From positions 10,049,001 through 10,113,000 of the forward strand of contig OU612066.1 of the NCBI GenBank assembly GCA_914767715.1: a stretch of 64,000 nucleotides of DNA, read 5' to 3'. The DNA comes from Membranipora membranacea (lineage: Eukaryota; Bryozoa; Gymnolaemata; Cheilostomatida; Membraniporidae). Positions within the stretch are counted from its first letter, which is position 1; the number at the start of each line of letters is the position of its first letter. The notes beneath the pieces are model-generated. The model was not told the origin of the DNA, made no database searches, and saw nothing but the letters and a program-made list of their open reading frames with translations. The position numbers and the translations under genes are program-made. Shown here one piece after another: positions 1-12,976 of the stretch.

Positions 1-417
1 AAATGCTAGTGAGCAGTAATGTTTGCAGGGTTCAGGCAGGGAGAACTCTCTCTGTGATAGGGTTGTGACGGGGCCATGCCATGGTGGGGCAAAGAAGGGG
101 TGCTTTTCAGGCTCATTTGATACTTGACTTATTTGGGTCATTATCCTGGTAGAGCCTGTCATGCCTCATGACCATCAACAAGAAATATTTTCACGCATGA
201 CAGCTGCACCTAGTACACTACAGCAAGGAGTAACTCCTTGGCTACAGGTACAGGGGCGTAGGCTTTAATTAAGCTTTAGTTAGGTTACTTACTCGAATCT
301 ATCTCTACCTACACCAGTCTCCCTGAAGCCTACACATACTAATTATGACATTGATTGACTAACACACACTCACTCGCACCAATGAACTCCCTCATTGCTC
401 GCACAGACTAGATTTTC

Positions 418-464
418 CATAGGACTGCCACAGTTCCTGATTGTGGAACTGCGGCAGTCCTATG
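418..464. repeat. Short hairpin with 20-bp arms
   Basis: The arms 418-437 and 445-464 are reverse complements with a single mismatch, separated by a 7-base loop. The arms are richer in G and C than the surroundings. This could be a small foldback transposon remnant or a transcribed hairpin; the sequence alone does not decide. Confidence 0.6.
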
Positions 465-1863
465 AAATTTCTCTTTCCTGTTATTGTCTTTCTTTACTTA
501 CTTGTCGCTCTTACTCCCTGGCATTCTGCTTGCAGGATAGCCTTGTGACATAGTCTATGCCACACTGATCACGTGATATACTATTGCATGTATATCTCTG
601 ATCGATAGAGAGTGAATTAATTCACTTAGCTTGAGTGCAGCTGAAATTCAGTATTTAGGAGACGAATGGATGATTACCCAAACTTTGGGATATACACTTA
701 TCATTTTCTCATTCTTTGTTAAAATATTCTAATTTATATTCAGAAAATCTGATATCACTTTCTAACAGTTTTAGAAGAGCATTTAACACATGTTTTTGAC
801 AAGAAAAGTGACATCGAAACTGTGTATTGCTAGCCTAAGCTCAGAAGAGAGAAATAATAATGCAGAGCTAGGAAAATCTGTTTCTGTCTGTTTGATAAAA
901 TTAAAGTTGTCCTCTTTTTTAGCCAAATGTAGGTGCTCAATATTTGCGACAGAAGCTCTATCGATCAGCATACTGCTTGCAGATCGACTCTGTGATATCA
1001 ACCTGAATTGATTGGTGCACATGCGCAAAGTGATCGATCAGAGATACACATACTAATAGTGTAATCTCGAAATCAGTGTGAGTCTATGCCTCAACAGTTC
1101 GCACATGCGCAGACTGACTCCCTGGTTCCGCTAGCTAGAGTCATCAATATTGTCTCAGTCACTCTGAGAAGACCTCAATGTGCACCTCTCAGCTATCTAC
1201 CTACATGAATGAGTACAGACCCATAGAGTTATCCTATGTACAGACCTTGTTTTACTGTCAACTACTAGACACTTTTACTACTACCTGAATGGTGCATGCT
1301 GAATGACATAGAATTCAAAATATAGGTCAAGTACAGATTTAAAGGTAAAGTGAAAGCGCATCCATGCGCACATGTAAAGCTTTCACTTTCACTCCATCGG
1401 TGTGTTGTAAATTGTGTTCTATGGCATTTGTAATTAAGCTCTTCAAGAGTGAACATTCATTTTTATTTTCCTAGTACCTATTAGTATATGATAAAGAGAG
1501 ACGAACCCATTCTTAACTGCGACATAAGCTGCCGCAAAAGCATTGGATTTTGTGTTGGACTGACTGCCATAATGGATTTAGTATCATATCATACTTATGA
1601 GATGTTAGCAAGAGACCATCTAAGGCAACACGAGACAGAACATCAGCTTCAGTTCTCTATATTTTCTACCTGAATCACATGTCTTAACCATAAACCCGCA
1701 CTTTTATATGGTTGTACGGGGAATTGTACAACCCTCAACTTTAGTTGAGGAACAAATGCTATAATTTTGATGAGTGAGTCATACAACCGGTGGAGTTGTG
1801 TGTTCACACAAAAGAAGAACATTATTCCATTACTAATCCTTGAATTTTAGCAATAATAATTAA

Positions 1864-1904
1864 GGGAGGGTGGGATCAGGGAGGATGGGATATCCCACCC
1901 TCCC
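1864..1904. repeat. GGGAGGGTGGGAT inverted repeat (MITE-end motif)
   Basis: GGGAGGGTGGGAT at 1864-1876 is repeated in inverse at 1892-1904. Related AGGGAGGGTGGG or CCCACCCTC motifs occur near 11296, 30200, 34405 and at both ends of the element at 55365-55813. This looks like one family of MITE ends, here reduced to the bare palindrome. Confidence 0.5.
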
Positions 1905-2997
1905 TGGTGGTATTTTGTTGATGCATTGGCGTTACGTTTTGCACACACACAATCGGGAATATGAGAATATATCCAGGGATTTTAAATGCTTATCAAAGTT
2001 TTACTTTGAGCCAAGCAGGCAAGCACTTATACAAAAATGTGATCTGAATTGTAAAGCTGTATTTTGCAGGCACGTTTTGTCAATGTTCCTAGGTGGAATG
2101 GCATTGGTGTAATTTTTCGATTGATTTTGATTTATCTTTACAATGCTGACTGAACAGCCTGTAGTATTAAAAAAAATTATAAAAAAGGAATCAGGTAAAA
2201 ACACCTAAGGTAGCGGTCTCCTCAACACATGCTCTTATATTTTGTATGGCTGAGGCCACCACTTGCGCATTTTTAAAAAGACATTAATAAAGCAACCAGA
2301 ATATTTGTAAAATAAATGATTGTTTATTTTGACATTAATATCACAGATATCAGTGCCCTGTACACCAGCGCCTCTAAAAACGTTCCTGACACAAAAAAAT
2401 ATATGTATGTGAATGCTTGCTGATGAAATATTCGCAGAAATTTGAAGTAATTTATCTCTATCAATAAATCATAAAGCCTCAAAAGTATTTGGTATATAAG
2501 TTGCACAGTACATGTTTGTTGAGCAGTTTGAACAAAACTAGAAAAAAAACCAAATTGCCCAGTGACTATCCCCTATAAAGCAGGCTCACATGTAGACATT
2601 TCTTATGACAGACAAATAGTTCCAGTTAAATTCATTGGTAAAGGATTGTCATATTATGGATCTAGAGTTTGGTAAACTACTATATTAAGAGTAAAGGCAG
2701 AGACAAAGAATATCTTGCAAGTGCTTGATTCCCTGATGCTTGATTCAGCTGATTTAAGCTCGAAAATCACTATTCACATTAGAAAATGGAAAAAAAATAT
2801 AGGCTTGTTCACAGAGTCCTCCATCGGATTCCTCTCAAACCTCACATCCATATGTTTCTCAACACAGTAAAGCATCGGCTTTGCTTGCCCAAGTTTCATG
2901 GGTCTCTGAGACCTGAATCCCGGTCAACTCAAGTAACCTCCGCCAGGCCCTTCTCAAAGACAAGACATCGGCCATGCCTCAAACATCTCAAGCTTAT

Positions 2998-5900
2998 TCA
3001 CAGATGATTCAAGCTTTGTCTCTCATCTTCACGTTCTGTGAGGTCACCGACCTGTTTCTCATCATCCTCATCAGCGCTGACCTGGGTCATCACCCGAGCA
3101 GCATCACCTGAGGTAGCAGTGTCGTCGGTAGGTTGTGTTATATCACAGACCTGACTAGGGTAAGTTAACGGCACAACGACTACTGATTGAGTATTGCTTG
3201 GCTGACTGTCAGATACCACATCAAGACTTGGTATAACATAGTCTTTACTGATATTGTTATCAGGATGTTCGGGTATTATTTGTTGAGAGTTATGATGGAT
3301 ATCTTGTGGTCGGTCATGAGATCCGTCCTGTTCGAGGTCACTGCTGCCAGTACTGTACTGTGAGTCGAGTGAGTTGGCACATTCTGCAGTCTCTGTGGGT
3401 GCATTAACCGATATATCACTTAGCGAATGCCCGCTGTCCAGCCTTCCATCTCCATTGATAATTTTAATGGATGTTCTTTGAATTTGGCTTTCAGTGTCAG
3501 AGTGTAGCCGTGCCCTATCAGCCTTTACCCACTTTGGGTAAAATTTGCAAACAATCAAAATGGGAACGGCAATGATAACTACTAGACCAGCTACAACCAA
3601 TGCAGCAATCAGTCCCACAATGGTAGAGTTAGAAGTGTTGGGGCTGTCTTCTGAAGGGCCCATAGTGGATGCTGTTGTTGTAGCCGGAACTGTGGGGAAG
3701 GGGGGTATATCCTTTGTGACATCTTCAATTCCATTTGTAGCGACTATTGTGCACATAGATAAAGTTTGGCCCACATATAGAGACTTTGGTACTCTAAACT
3801 CTTGCTCTGCAAACAGATATGCATGATATTGTTGCAACGAACAGATCAAGACAACTTATTGTATAATACTCAGTCATATCCCACACTGTGTTCATCACTC
3901 AGATCTCTTTGTCGAAATAATTTGTAAAACCATGCATGTTATTTCATCATAACATTTAGCATTGAAATAATTCAAACATAGAATTTCAAAAATTATTGAA
4001 AAAAGTGATTTTTAGTAATAACCGAGATTGCTCTAGTTGACAACGGATCACAAGTCAAGCTTCAAGCAACCCCATATGTTAAACCTCGTAAAAAGACACC
4101 AGACTTATAAATGAAGGTGATTTATAAAGCGTTACATGTAGACGCAGCTTATATCTGAAACTTCAAATGGTTCATATGTTGTTTACGTGTATGGTGACTT
4201 GTATCTCTTGTATCTCGGTATATAAAAATCGCCATATCAACCATGTAAGGCTAATGAAAAAGACTCACTGTTCACTAGTGTATAATTCATTTGATGCTGG
4301 TTACATTGTAGATTGGATATCGTGATGGGCATAGGGAAGCCTCTAGTAATGTTAGTGATCAATGAATAATAATCTCCATCATCTCTCCAGTGAGAGGACA
4401 ACTCTATACCAACACCAGCTGGAAAAAACAGTACAAGGACATTCTGTTAACAAATGACCATCAATGTACTGCACAGTTCTTACAGATCAACCGATATGAT
4501 TATCGCTCTAACATATACAGGGCCACAAAGATGATTATTTTACATCATGCATGCTTAACTTTTCTGATGAACAATTGGATCAAGAGAACCATTCTGAATT
4601 GATCGAAGCACATGCCCAAGCTAGTACTGAAGGTTTACAACACCAAAATGTATTTACTGTCAGTGATTCATATGACTGATGGGGAGCTCGACTAATAGAG
4701 TTATTATAACTCTACGGCTCAACTGCACTCTCTGAGTTATAAAACGGCTTTACACACCAATAGATCTCATACCTTTTCGCTCTTCAATATCCACACGACA
4801 TACAGTCCCATAGCTAGACGTGATTTTCACACCACGGGTAGTGGATACTGTATCAGGGTAGCTGCTCTCAGAGAAGTCCGATGCGGTAATGTCATAAGTT
4901 AATTTGCATACAGGGGAATCATTAATATTACAGTTTTTTCCGTCATATGGAGGTGTTGTTTCGAGATAAGGATCCAGAAACTCCAGAGTGAAAAACTGAT
5001 CTCCATTTTCCTATATAGAAAAGAGAGACATTACTGTGCTGCATATCAATCAATAATTTAAAACAGTCAGCAATGTGAAGATGATGGAGAAGAAGATTTG
5101 TCTCCTCATATAATAACCCATACGCCGCCTAGCCGCCTGCTGAGGTGTCTGCTGACATGTGTCCAGTCTAGAAACTTCTATACACAGCAAGAAGACAATC
5201 ATGAGGCATGGCTTTAGCTTTACTCGGACAGTTTTCTTTCGGGGGGGGGGGGGATAAACAGAAGTATTTATTCATGAATTGTCCACTCAGAATGTATATT
5301 GTTCCATCAATGAGTGAGCCATTTAGGAATAAGACCACAAACAGATCTCTCTCATTCAGCTAGGAGTGATCAGATTGTGATTTTGGCAGTTTTTTTTATC
5401 GAAACGCCTTCCATCTCTGGTTGGCCTTCCTACAAAAGGGCTTGGGAACTAAGATACTGACAAGGTGCTCAGATATCAGGATCATAGCGGGGATGTGTGA
5501 GCTGCCCTGTTATCAGACACCACTCCTGTCCTTTGATCGGTGAGATGAGTACTGGCTGGTTTTGCTGATAATCCGCCAGAGTAATGCTAAACGTAACTGC
5601 TATTGGTTTATTAGGTTGGTGAGGATTACCAATAGTTGTACCCTGATAGGCATTGTTGAACTGGGAAATCTGGGAGTTGGAAGTGAACTCCTTTGGTAAA
5701 TGTAGTCTGACATTGCTGCTGAGATATTCATAAAGCCTATGCATTCAAAACATGACGGCCAAGCATGTATACGTGACACTAGACTACAGCCTTGGCTAAT
5801 TTGTTTATGGACACCTTAGCCTTCCAAACCTCTATCCTATAAAAAAATCAATACTTCACACTCAGCCTTTGTTCCACACAATAATGCCACGTAGCTACAG

Positions 5901-8444
5901 AATAATATTTACGATTTGAGTCATCTGGAATTTCCAGTTACTTAGTCTCATCATAATCATTCCAAGTAATGCCTGCAGCTCTATTAGTGATAATTCCGTC
6001 TAGTCACAGGCGCTGTATACAGCCAGTATCAATATCGCAAAATGCAAACAGACTTCTCCTTTGAGATGTAAGCGCCAGTTATTCTGAGTGCCAGTTATTG
6101 TGAGCCCCGGTATTGACAAGTTCCTTATCAGCGACAATGGAATCATGAGACAGAGATAGCATAATTTTCATCTACAGATGAACAAGTTGGAGGAAATGTA
6201 GATCATGCATGATCCAATTTGCCTGCATGTAGGGTTCGAGCCGCCGCCCGCTCACCAATAGAATGGGAATGACCAGACTGCTGGCAATTTGAATCAAACT
6301 TGTTTTAGTATAGAGGAAATGTGTAATAATAATTTTTTTGCACACCTGAAAGAAAGGCAGCCTTCTCGGATTGCTAATAATGTCTACACACCTGAGGATT
6401 GGTGATTGCCAGCGTAAACTTTACATGAAAAGTCTCCACCTGAGGATCGTACACTGCCTGGTGTATATGACGGGTTTCCTGATGATCAAAGACCTTTATA
6501 GCTGGTCTACCATTCACTTCCACATCACAGCTATCCCCCAGAATGACTGTAATACATAATATATCAATGAGTACACAGTCTGAAACGAATTTATAGGTAT
6601 CAGGTCACATTGTAAAAGTATGGGTTATTTGGGTGAGAGTTACTAAAAAGGCTATGCTTGTTGGTAAGGCTTGTAGACTGCAGACTTCAATACCACTATA
6701 AAAATCAAGATTACATTTGATCCTGCCTGCATTCCGGGTTGTTTTAATTTACTGGGGAGCCGCTCAAGGGGGGGAACTCCAAATACAGGCAAATTGGATC
6801 ATACTTGATCTAATAAGAGCCATGGAATATAGAACCCTCAAGGTCTCAGCATGTGTCCAAATTGTCCAAATTTTGAGGCTCAATTCTCAACTGCAGTCAT
6901 AAGAGCCCTCAAACTACAGGGCTCTGGGATAAGACTGATATCAACATATATCAGCATATATCAAAGCAGTCCTCCTCAAAGATAAAAATAGACGCATCCT
7001 GTATCGGAGGAAGTACCTACTACCTAATGATGTAAGCATATCCCCATTGTGTTGCGATTGTGACATTCGATTTTACATACCACAAATTTCATAAAAAGTA
7101 AGAACACAAGACTATCCCCATATGTAATAATGTCCTGCTTTCAATCTAACTAGATGCAAGTTTCGATTTCATAATCATCCTGGGGGATTTTTTAGGTCTA
7201 AATTAAGAACACAGCTAGGCCATTTATTTGAATTTGATATCACTAGCTGGTCTCTTTAAGTTGACTGAGCCTTTTATACTTGCTTATGGTAAGATGGTAA
7301 TTTAGTGGGTAGAAATATTATTATACTGCTGCAGCCACGCATGCTTATTGTCGACTGTGGGTACACTAGTAAACCTTGTCTTGAGCCTTCTCACCCTCCC
7401 CCCCCCCCCACCTTTTCAATGTCCCTGTTATTTAATCTAAAAGTCCAGTATGACCCACTGGCAATGTTGTAGCTTAACAGCTTAACTAGGTGACATCAAC
7501 TTGGCATCGCATCATATGTAAGAACCTATGAATACCAGTGATTTCTTGGCTCACACAGCCTAGGGCTTTCAAGATGAAGGATGATCTTCAATTTTGTTTT
7601 GGTTGGATAATCAAAGCCGATGAGTGACTATGACAGTTAGGCCTGTTTAACAGGCTATGACTAGAATACACAAAACAGCAATCGATTTGTCACAGGTAAC
7701 AAATCTCCTTATGTACTACTACATATTTTAAATGTAATATATGTAATGTATAACCTCTTGTAACAATGTTTTTTGACTGATATATATATATATATATACT
7801 TTATTACTGACAGCTCTCGCAGAGCTCTCACGCACCTCATAGTAATGCTATTTCCGCTTGGTCCTAATTCTTTTCATAGGTTAAGTTTAGTCGGCCATAA
7901 TGCGACTGCATTGGGCTTTGAAAAAAGTTCTATGGTCAAACAATTTCGTATATCCAGTAAAACAAACTTTGGTCAATCACCTTTTGTTTGGATTGCTTTG
8001 ATTTACAATGAAGTCGAGTTGCACATGGGTCAGTGATATGAGGAAGTACACAAATTCCAACAAATTAATAAAAATAATAAATATGACAAAGCACATTTTG
8101 AAAAAGAAAAAAAACTTAATGGTCTTTTGTTTTTTTTTATGGAAGCTAGGGACAGTTTCTAAGACCAAGGGGCTGATCCTGATGATGTCACCTCACTCTT
8201 TAACCTAGTATGAGCCCCCCCCCAGACTTTTGCCCCCCCCCCCTATGCGAGGGAAATGTTTAACTAAGTAGTCTTTTGCTGCTTGGTTTAACCCATGAAA
8301 TGTCACGATTAACTGCCTGATTAACGCTGCCTTTACATTTGATTTCACACAATAAGAGCAACTTAATCTGTACTGACAAAAACATGTTTACTTACTTGGC
8401 ACAGCAACAGCTAATGCTAACAATACGACCACACCTGATCTCAT
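2998..8444 (-). CDS. Type I membrane receptor A of a three-gene tandem family
   Basis: I do not recognise the family. Five exons on the minus strand join in frame: 8444-8396, 6546-6392, 5010-4773, 4418-4269 and 3806-2998, giving 1401 nt and 466 residues. Intron phases are 1, 0, 1, 1. Exon 1 gives a hydrophobic signal peptide (MRSGVVVLLALAVAVP). Module 1 (about residues 22-147) starts with SCDVEVNG and has a Cys pair in its second half plus a late Cys. Module 2 (about 148-225) has an ELSSHW start, LQC and a MCTIVATNG strand, recalling an Ig or FnIII fold. A Thr/Ser/Pro-rich stalk leads to a transmembrane helix at about 259-284. The tail of about 182 residues is acidic and Ser/Thr-rich, with tyrosines at 287, 348, 387 (KDYVIPSL) and 413. 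Genes B and C share exon sizes and phases, so the model is well supported. A cell-surface recognition or adhesion role is inference only. Confidence 0.78.
5241..5253. repeat. Poly-G run
   Basis: This is a run of about 13 G on the plus strand, in the gene A intron between exon 3 (5010) and exon 2 (6392). Similar C or G runs occur near 7398-7409, 8215-8242, 25793-25807, 31630-31641 and 61722-61733. They are low-complexity tracts and their exact lengths may be unreliable in an assembly. Confidence 0.7.
5469..5736 (-). pseudogene. Isolated exon resembling a Cys-loop receptor ligand-binding domain
   Basis: This open segment lies inside the gene A intron between its exons 2 and 3. A possible splice acceptor (TAG) sits just before 5736 and the frame ends at a TGA at 5469. 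The product has RLYEYLSSNVRLHLP near its start, KPIAVTFSITL in the middle, and GQEW followed by QLTHPRYDPDI at the end. The order and spacing recall the N-terminal part of nicotinic-type pentameric channels (a loop-RxYxxLLxNY helix, a KPVxVxFxLxL strand, a QEW strand, LxWxPxxY). A few residues are missing between the middle strand and the QEW strand. I find no Cys-loop or membrane exons nearby, so it looks like a stranded or decayed exon. It could instead be an alternative 3' exon of gene A. The family call is tentative. Confidence 0.35.
6201..6810. repeat. Inverted repeat pair flanking exon 2 of gene A
   Basis: About 27 bp at 6201-6227 (core GATCCAATTTGCCTG) recurs in inverse at 6784-6810 with about three mismatches. 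The pair brackets exon 2 of gene A (6546-6392). It may mark two insertions of the same small element in opposite orientation, or an old element in which the exon now lies. I saw no target duplication. Confidence 0.4.
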
Positions 8445-8449
8445 ATTGG

Positions 8450-9575
8450 GTATTGATTATCTGTGAGGTGTGCAGAACAACCTGTCAAAATCAAAATAAC
8501 AAAAAATGTATTGGTCTTTTTTAATGAATACACAATAAAGAGACTGTCTTATAAGCAATAACACTCTAAACGTTTCAGGCTCCGCCAAACTCATCCTAGT
8601 AAACATGTAGTGGTAGATTGTTCTGATGTTTACATGCCACTACATACAGCCAGAGGGATTGACTTAAAAATCCATAGATCCCTTTCCCCTGAAATCTATC
8701 ATATTGATCATCCTTTCCAATCTTGGAGTCATTACGCCTAGGGTAATGATTGAAATATTTTCCATCTGACTAGCTGTACCCTGACTGCGTAAAGGCGGTA
8801 GGCATTCTAAAGGTCGGCAGTTTGGATTAACCATACAATCTCTAGTTTGGTGTGATTTCTAGTGGTATCTATTGAGAAATTGATCCTAAGGCACGTGCTT
8901 AATATACCAACTACATTGCTCTATGGGGTCTGTGCCAAAAAACACCCTTATATCTTCCCTGTGGATCAAGGCTTCTCACGCTCACATCACTGTGATTTTG
9001 GGTCTAATGGCTCTTGCTAATTTACAAATGCATGGCCTCAATGATAGACTATGTACATTCTGAGCAAATGATTTAAGAACAAATTTGACTTACTGAAAGA
9101 CCGAGTGAGCATAGATTTTGAGCCAAGTGATAGCAATAATTTGCTTGAAATTGAGAGGCACCCATGCTAGCTAAGACAAAAAAAAAAAAAAAAAAAAACT
9201 TAAAGTAAATTTACTCCTCGATTTAATCAAGTTGTTGATTTAATTAGTCTACCAAGTGCCACTGGTCTACTGCAAAAGCAGGATCTCTGGCAAAGTCCCT
9301 GCTCTGCTTTCCCCCTCTCCTATACAACGCCCCTCCAAAAACACGAATATTACCAGATACCCTGGTTTTGCAGCAGTAAGTATACCTGAAGCCAGAAGAT
9401 ATATATATAATATATATGTAAATATCAGTCATATATGTGATTATAATGATACTAATAGGAATACTACTCATAGTTAGTTAGCAGGATAACACTGTACTGA
9501 ATAGTACAATTCTGTGTAGGATATTGATGAGCCCATGCCTGGGCATGCTGTCTGGGGTTAGAGGGGCCCATCCCA
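8450..9575. other. Upstream region of receptor gene A, no gene seen
   Basis: This is the 5' flank of gene A, whose ATG is at 8444-8442. It contains an A-tract near 9178-9200 and a short TA-rich stretch near 9400-9425. No coding frame has family resemblance. Any promoter for gene A should lie here or in the neighbouring repeat. I could not identify a clear TATA box and initiator pair. Confidence 0.4.
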
Positions 9576-9579
9576 GAGA

Positions 9580-10044
9580 GGTTTCAATTAGAGGTTTAGC
9601 CGTACTTTCACGGCTAAAGGTCAGCTAAAGCTAAGCCACTCACCAAATCGGGTTTCAATTCGGAAAAATATAACACACTCATAGCTGATTCTTAGCCGAA
9701 TCTTGGCTGTTCTGTTTGAGACGGCTATCACTCAGCCACGCCACCATGCTATTTCATATGTTATAAATGCTAATTGATTGAATAGTATCATACTTTCGTA
9801 ATTACGATTCATCAAAGTGTAATTAATCTGCAATGACAATAGACATAAAAACCACAGACTCATAAACTCTGTCGTGTTTAGTGATAATGTGAGATTTCTC
9901 CAAAATAATATATATCTACTAAGCTGAGTGACAACTGACTGGTAGCAGGGCCTAATTGAAACATGATTTAGTGGCTGCTAAGATCTGGCTAAAGCACAGG
10001 TATATGTCTGTTAAAATCAATTTAGCCGGATCCTAATTGAAACC
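9580..10044. mobile_element. Putative MITE with GGTTTCAATTAG ends
   Basis: GGTTTCAATTAG at 9580-9591 is matched in inverse by CTAATTGAAACC at 10033-10044. Both ends continue inward to related TTTAGCC motifs. Additional copies of the end motif lie inside, near 9652 and 9950. No coding frame is present. The roughly 465-bp length and terminal inverted repeats fit a non-autonomous DNA transposon. The target duplication is not clear. Confidence 0.5.
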
Positions 10045-10399
10045 AGCTGAGCTACTACTACTTACTAGATATAGATAAGCCTAGTCTGCCCAGGCTAGTA
10101 AAGTCTAGTTTCAAAAGTTATAAACATCACTTTTAATCTAAACTGGCCTGCTTCATTGGTAATACTGTCTGATTGCACTGTTGTTTAGCTAGAATATGAG
10201 CTGTTATCAATACCTACTACTACAACTAAGGACTACTTCCACTCAACATACATACCTTGCTAGTTAGTTGCTTTGCTTCACTTCTTCACCACTACTCACT
10301 CTATTTAGTTTACTTACTTGCTACTTATTTATAGGTTGATCTCTTCTTCTCTCATATGTAAGTATATGTTCCGGGTCATCAACTGTTTCAGGTCTTCGC

Positions 10400-10510
10400 C
10401 ATATGCTGGAACCTTAACCTGCCACTGGTGGACCTACAAGTAGTGAGCAACCACAAGACAAATTACTCCACAGCTTAGCAGTGGATACAAAGAAGCTCTT
10501 TTTATGAACA
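10400..10510. repeat. Dispersed segment also present at 17238-17350
   Basis: This roughly 110-bp segment shares CATATGCTGGAACCT, a CTACAAGTA motif and an AGCTCTTTTT end, in the same order and orientation, with 17238-17350. It lies immediately left of the Mutator-like element. It may be part of an unrecognised repeat or an old local duplication. Confidence 0.45.
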
Positions 10511-10568
10511 TCGGTATTACGGTACGTGGATGATTCGTACTCAGGACTATTCATACAGACGTTTCGTA

Positions 10569-10838
10569 GAATTGTAGTCATTTGGTAGAAAACTATTTCG
10601 TCGAAAAGTCATTTGGTAGAACAATTTTTCGTCGAATGGTCACTTGGTAGAATGACTTTTCGTCGAATTTCGACCAGGTGACCACAATCCCTTGGTCATT
10701 TGGTAGAAAATTCTTGGTCAGTATGTCGAAAATAAATTTGATTATTTATTACTGATTTATATACTGTATTCCTACCACTTATTGAGACTGGAGACAACAT
10801 GTGCCTCCTAGGAGTGCTCATATGTACCAGAGATCACA
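10569..10838 (+). repeat. Left terminal inverted repeat of the MULE
   Basis: This segment is the reverse complement of 14721-14990 with few differences. It includes the alternating CATTTGGTAGAA and TTTCGTCGAA subterminal repeats over its first 110 bases, followed by a unique part ending at GTACCAGAGATC. Confidence 0.85.
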
Positions 10839-12196
10839 AATCAACAGTTGATTGGTTGGTGAGTAAAAAGAAACTCTGGAGTGAAAACTAACTTAAGACA
10901 GGCCTATTCCAAAAAGTGAGTACTCAAGTATGTGTATATATATATACTATAAAGTTGTTATCAAACAATGTAGGTAACTGCCAGTTGTAGCTTTCCTACA
11001 GTTAGTTTGCACTCATTATATTACAATGTGGAGGCTGCCACATAAGAGAAACAGTTTCAACAAGGAGTTAACAAAGAGTTAACATCTTAGTTTCAAGCTT
11101 TTCCCTTCTATCCTTCCTCTGATGCAGATGCAGCAATAGTAGGCCAACTATATATATATGGAGTGCAGAAAACTGAAAGCGGAGTGAGTGAATACAAGAG
11201 TCTTGGGCCAATAGTAATGAAGTAACCAGGTTGAGATGTGTCAAGTCGTAAGTAAGTATACATGCTTGTGACTCAAAACGCCAGTGCTGAGCCAGGGAGG
11301 GCGGGTTTATCCCATCCCATCCTCTCTGGTTGAGCAGGGATCGGTTTTTTTCTTGATGCAATGAAAGACAGCATACACTAGCTGCAGTTCCTATAGGTGT
11401 CCATTAGTTTCCTCAAATAACATTCATATGATGCCCTTGATTTTACTCATGTTGAATTTGTCCACGGACAACAATTTCTTAGCTCAATTTCCTGATGACG
11501 ATCATATCAATGCTATTTGAGTACTCACAGGGGGCGGCACCAAGAACCCCCCTTCCGGTTTCAGTTTGCTCAACGGTTTCCCTCCCTTCCCTACTTCCGG
11601 CTGGCTTGCCACCTCAGTGAAAACGGGGGAGTCTAACGCCCTCATGCACCCTTCGTCGCCACTCGAGGCCGCCTCTTTTGAACCTGATACTCATCTCATA
11701 CTTACCTACACGGCAACTTCCAATCTGGTCTGGATTACTAACTGATCACACTGTTCTGATAACAACTTCCGGATCCCTCCCTTCACTTCTCTTCTACCAT
11801 AAGTAGACACTCTAGAAAATTGAAATTGAATAACCTGCTAATGGATGTGTTTCTTGTCACAAACCTTGGATAAAACTGTGGGTAATTTTGAATGTAGTCT
11901 TGCGCTTCACCTTTTCATGTTCTGATTTACTTTAGGCACAATGTCAAACTTCATCAGATACAAAGATGGTCAAAGTTGGATTTTGATTTCCTGAATATGA
12001 CGGACATCCTGATTTGAGACTCTGAGCTCGCGTATGAATGTAAGGTAAGGGCATGTGAAAGTAGGCCTACGGAGATATTAACATAGACGTCCTGTCAAAT
12101 CTTCTTTTTTTTCTGTAAGATTCTGTTTTAGATGGAAATAAAATAGTAGTGTTATAATGTCAAAAGTATACTCTCTTAACAACACATACCTCAGAG

Positions 12197-12643
12197 TTAG
12201 CGGCTGAAAGTTGGCATCATTAGGCTGGCCACTTTTAAGAATCCTGAAGTTGTTATCTCCTTGCTCCGTAACTGCTCCCACATCGCATCTAGCTTTGTCT
12301 GTCTGTTCTTAGTGGCAACTGATCGTTTCCTTGACAGCTCCCTTAGCTTGACCAACTGAATGTCATTAGTTGTCGCCTGACTGTCACTGTATAAAATGTT
12401 GATTAGAAGGTACATGTTCGGCTTGTGACAAGGAAGTTTCCTGTTCAGCTTGTGGTGATATCCCTCCAGATCGTTGTTCGTCCTCGTCTCGACTCCAAAC
12501 ATGGACCAATCAGCTGGCTTCCATCCTGCTCTTCCAACCATCCAATACTTCTCAAAGTATGCCATCAAATTAGTAACTCCATCCATATGCTCTAGCTGTT
12601 TCGCCTTAACCTGAAGGTAGGCGAATCCCCCAAATATATACAT
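12197..12643 (-). pseudogene. MULE transposase C-terminal fragment
   Basis: The frame of about 148 residues reads through YFEKYWMVGRAGWKPADWSMFG, then TRTNNDLEGYHHKLNR, a MYLLINILY helix and a basic coil. The RTNNDLEG-HxxLN pattern after an aromatic W-x-G-x-P-x-x-W stretch is, from memory, typical of the region after the catalytic core in MULE-domain proteins with FLYWCH-type zinc fingers. No DDE catalytic core is visible upstream on the same strand. A lysine-rich possible upstream exon piece lies around 12655-12730. Stops and frame breaks surround the fragment. It sits between the inverted repeats of the 10569-14990 element and so is most likely that element's decayed transposase. Confidence 0.6.
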
Positions 12644-12976
12644 ACCTTTGCTTTCGTTTTACAGAAACTGCAGAGGTAGTTTCCTGCCCAACGGGACTTA
12701 CTCCAACAGATGGTCTTTTCAGCATTTCCCTGTTAATACGAAGATAAATAAGGTAAACATTTCACACATGCAAATAAATTCCTTGATATTTCTTCATATT
12801 TAAGTGATTATACAAAGTAAAACCAAATATTTAAATATAATGCCAGGATTTTTTGCAATCAAGTCCCAAATCAGATTGACAGTTACATGCTAAGTCTGTA
12901 ATTCATATGATTTTAATCATATTTTGGGATGACAGCAAAGAGCACTCCTTGATGACAGGTAAGGCCTGAAACTTAG

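Larger units (their letters stand above)
1..2990. other. Non-coding stretch downstream of receptor gene A
   Basis: I see no credible gene here. The reading frames are short, lack family resemblance and have no convincing splice context. The stretch holds a 20-bp-arm hairpin at 418-464, a short G/C-rich inverted repeat at 1864-1904, and scattered short palindromes, for example around 1710-1755. It begins immediately after the stop codon of the minus-strand gene A, so its right-hand end should contain that gene's 3' untranslated region. I did not find an unambiguous poly(A) signal. Confidence 0.5.

Noticed and set aside
3545-3826. 93-codon plus-strand frame
   Set aside because: Antisense to the membrane-helix exon of receptor A, which has matching exon structure in two paralogues.
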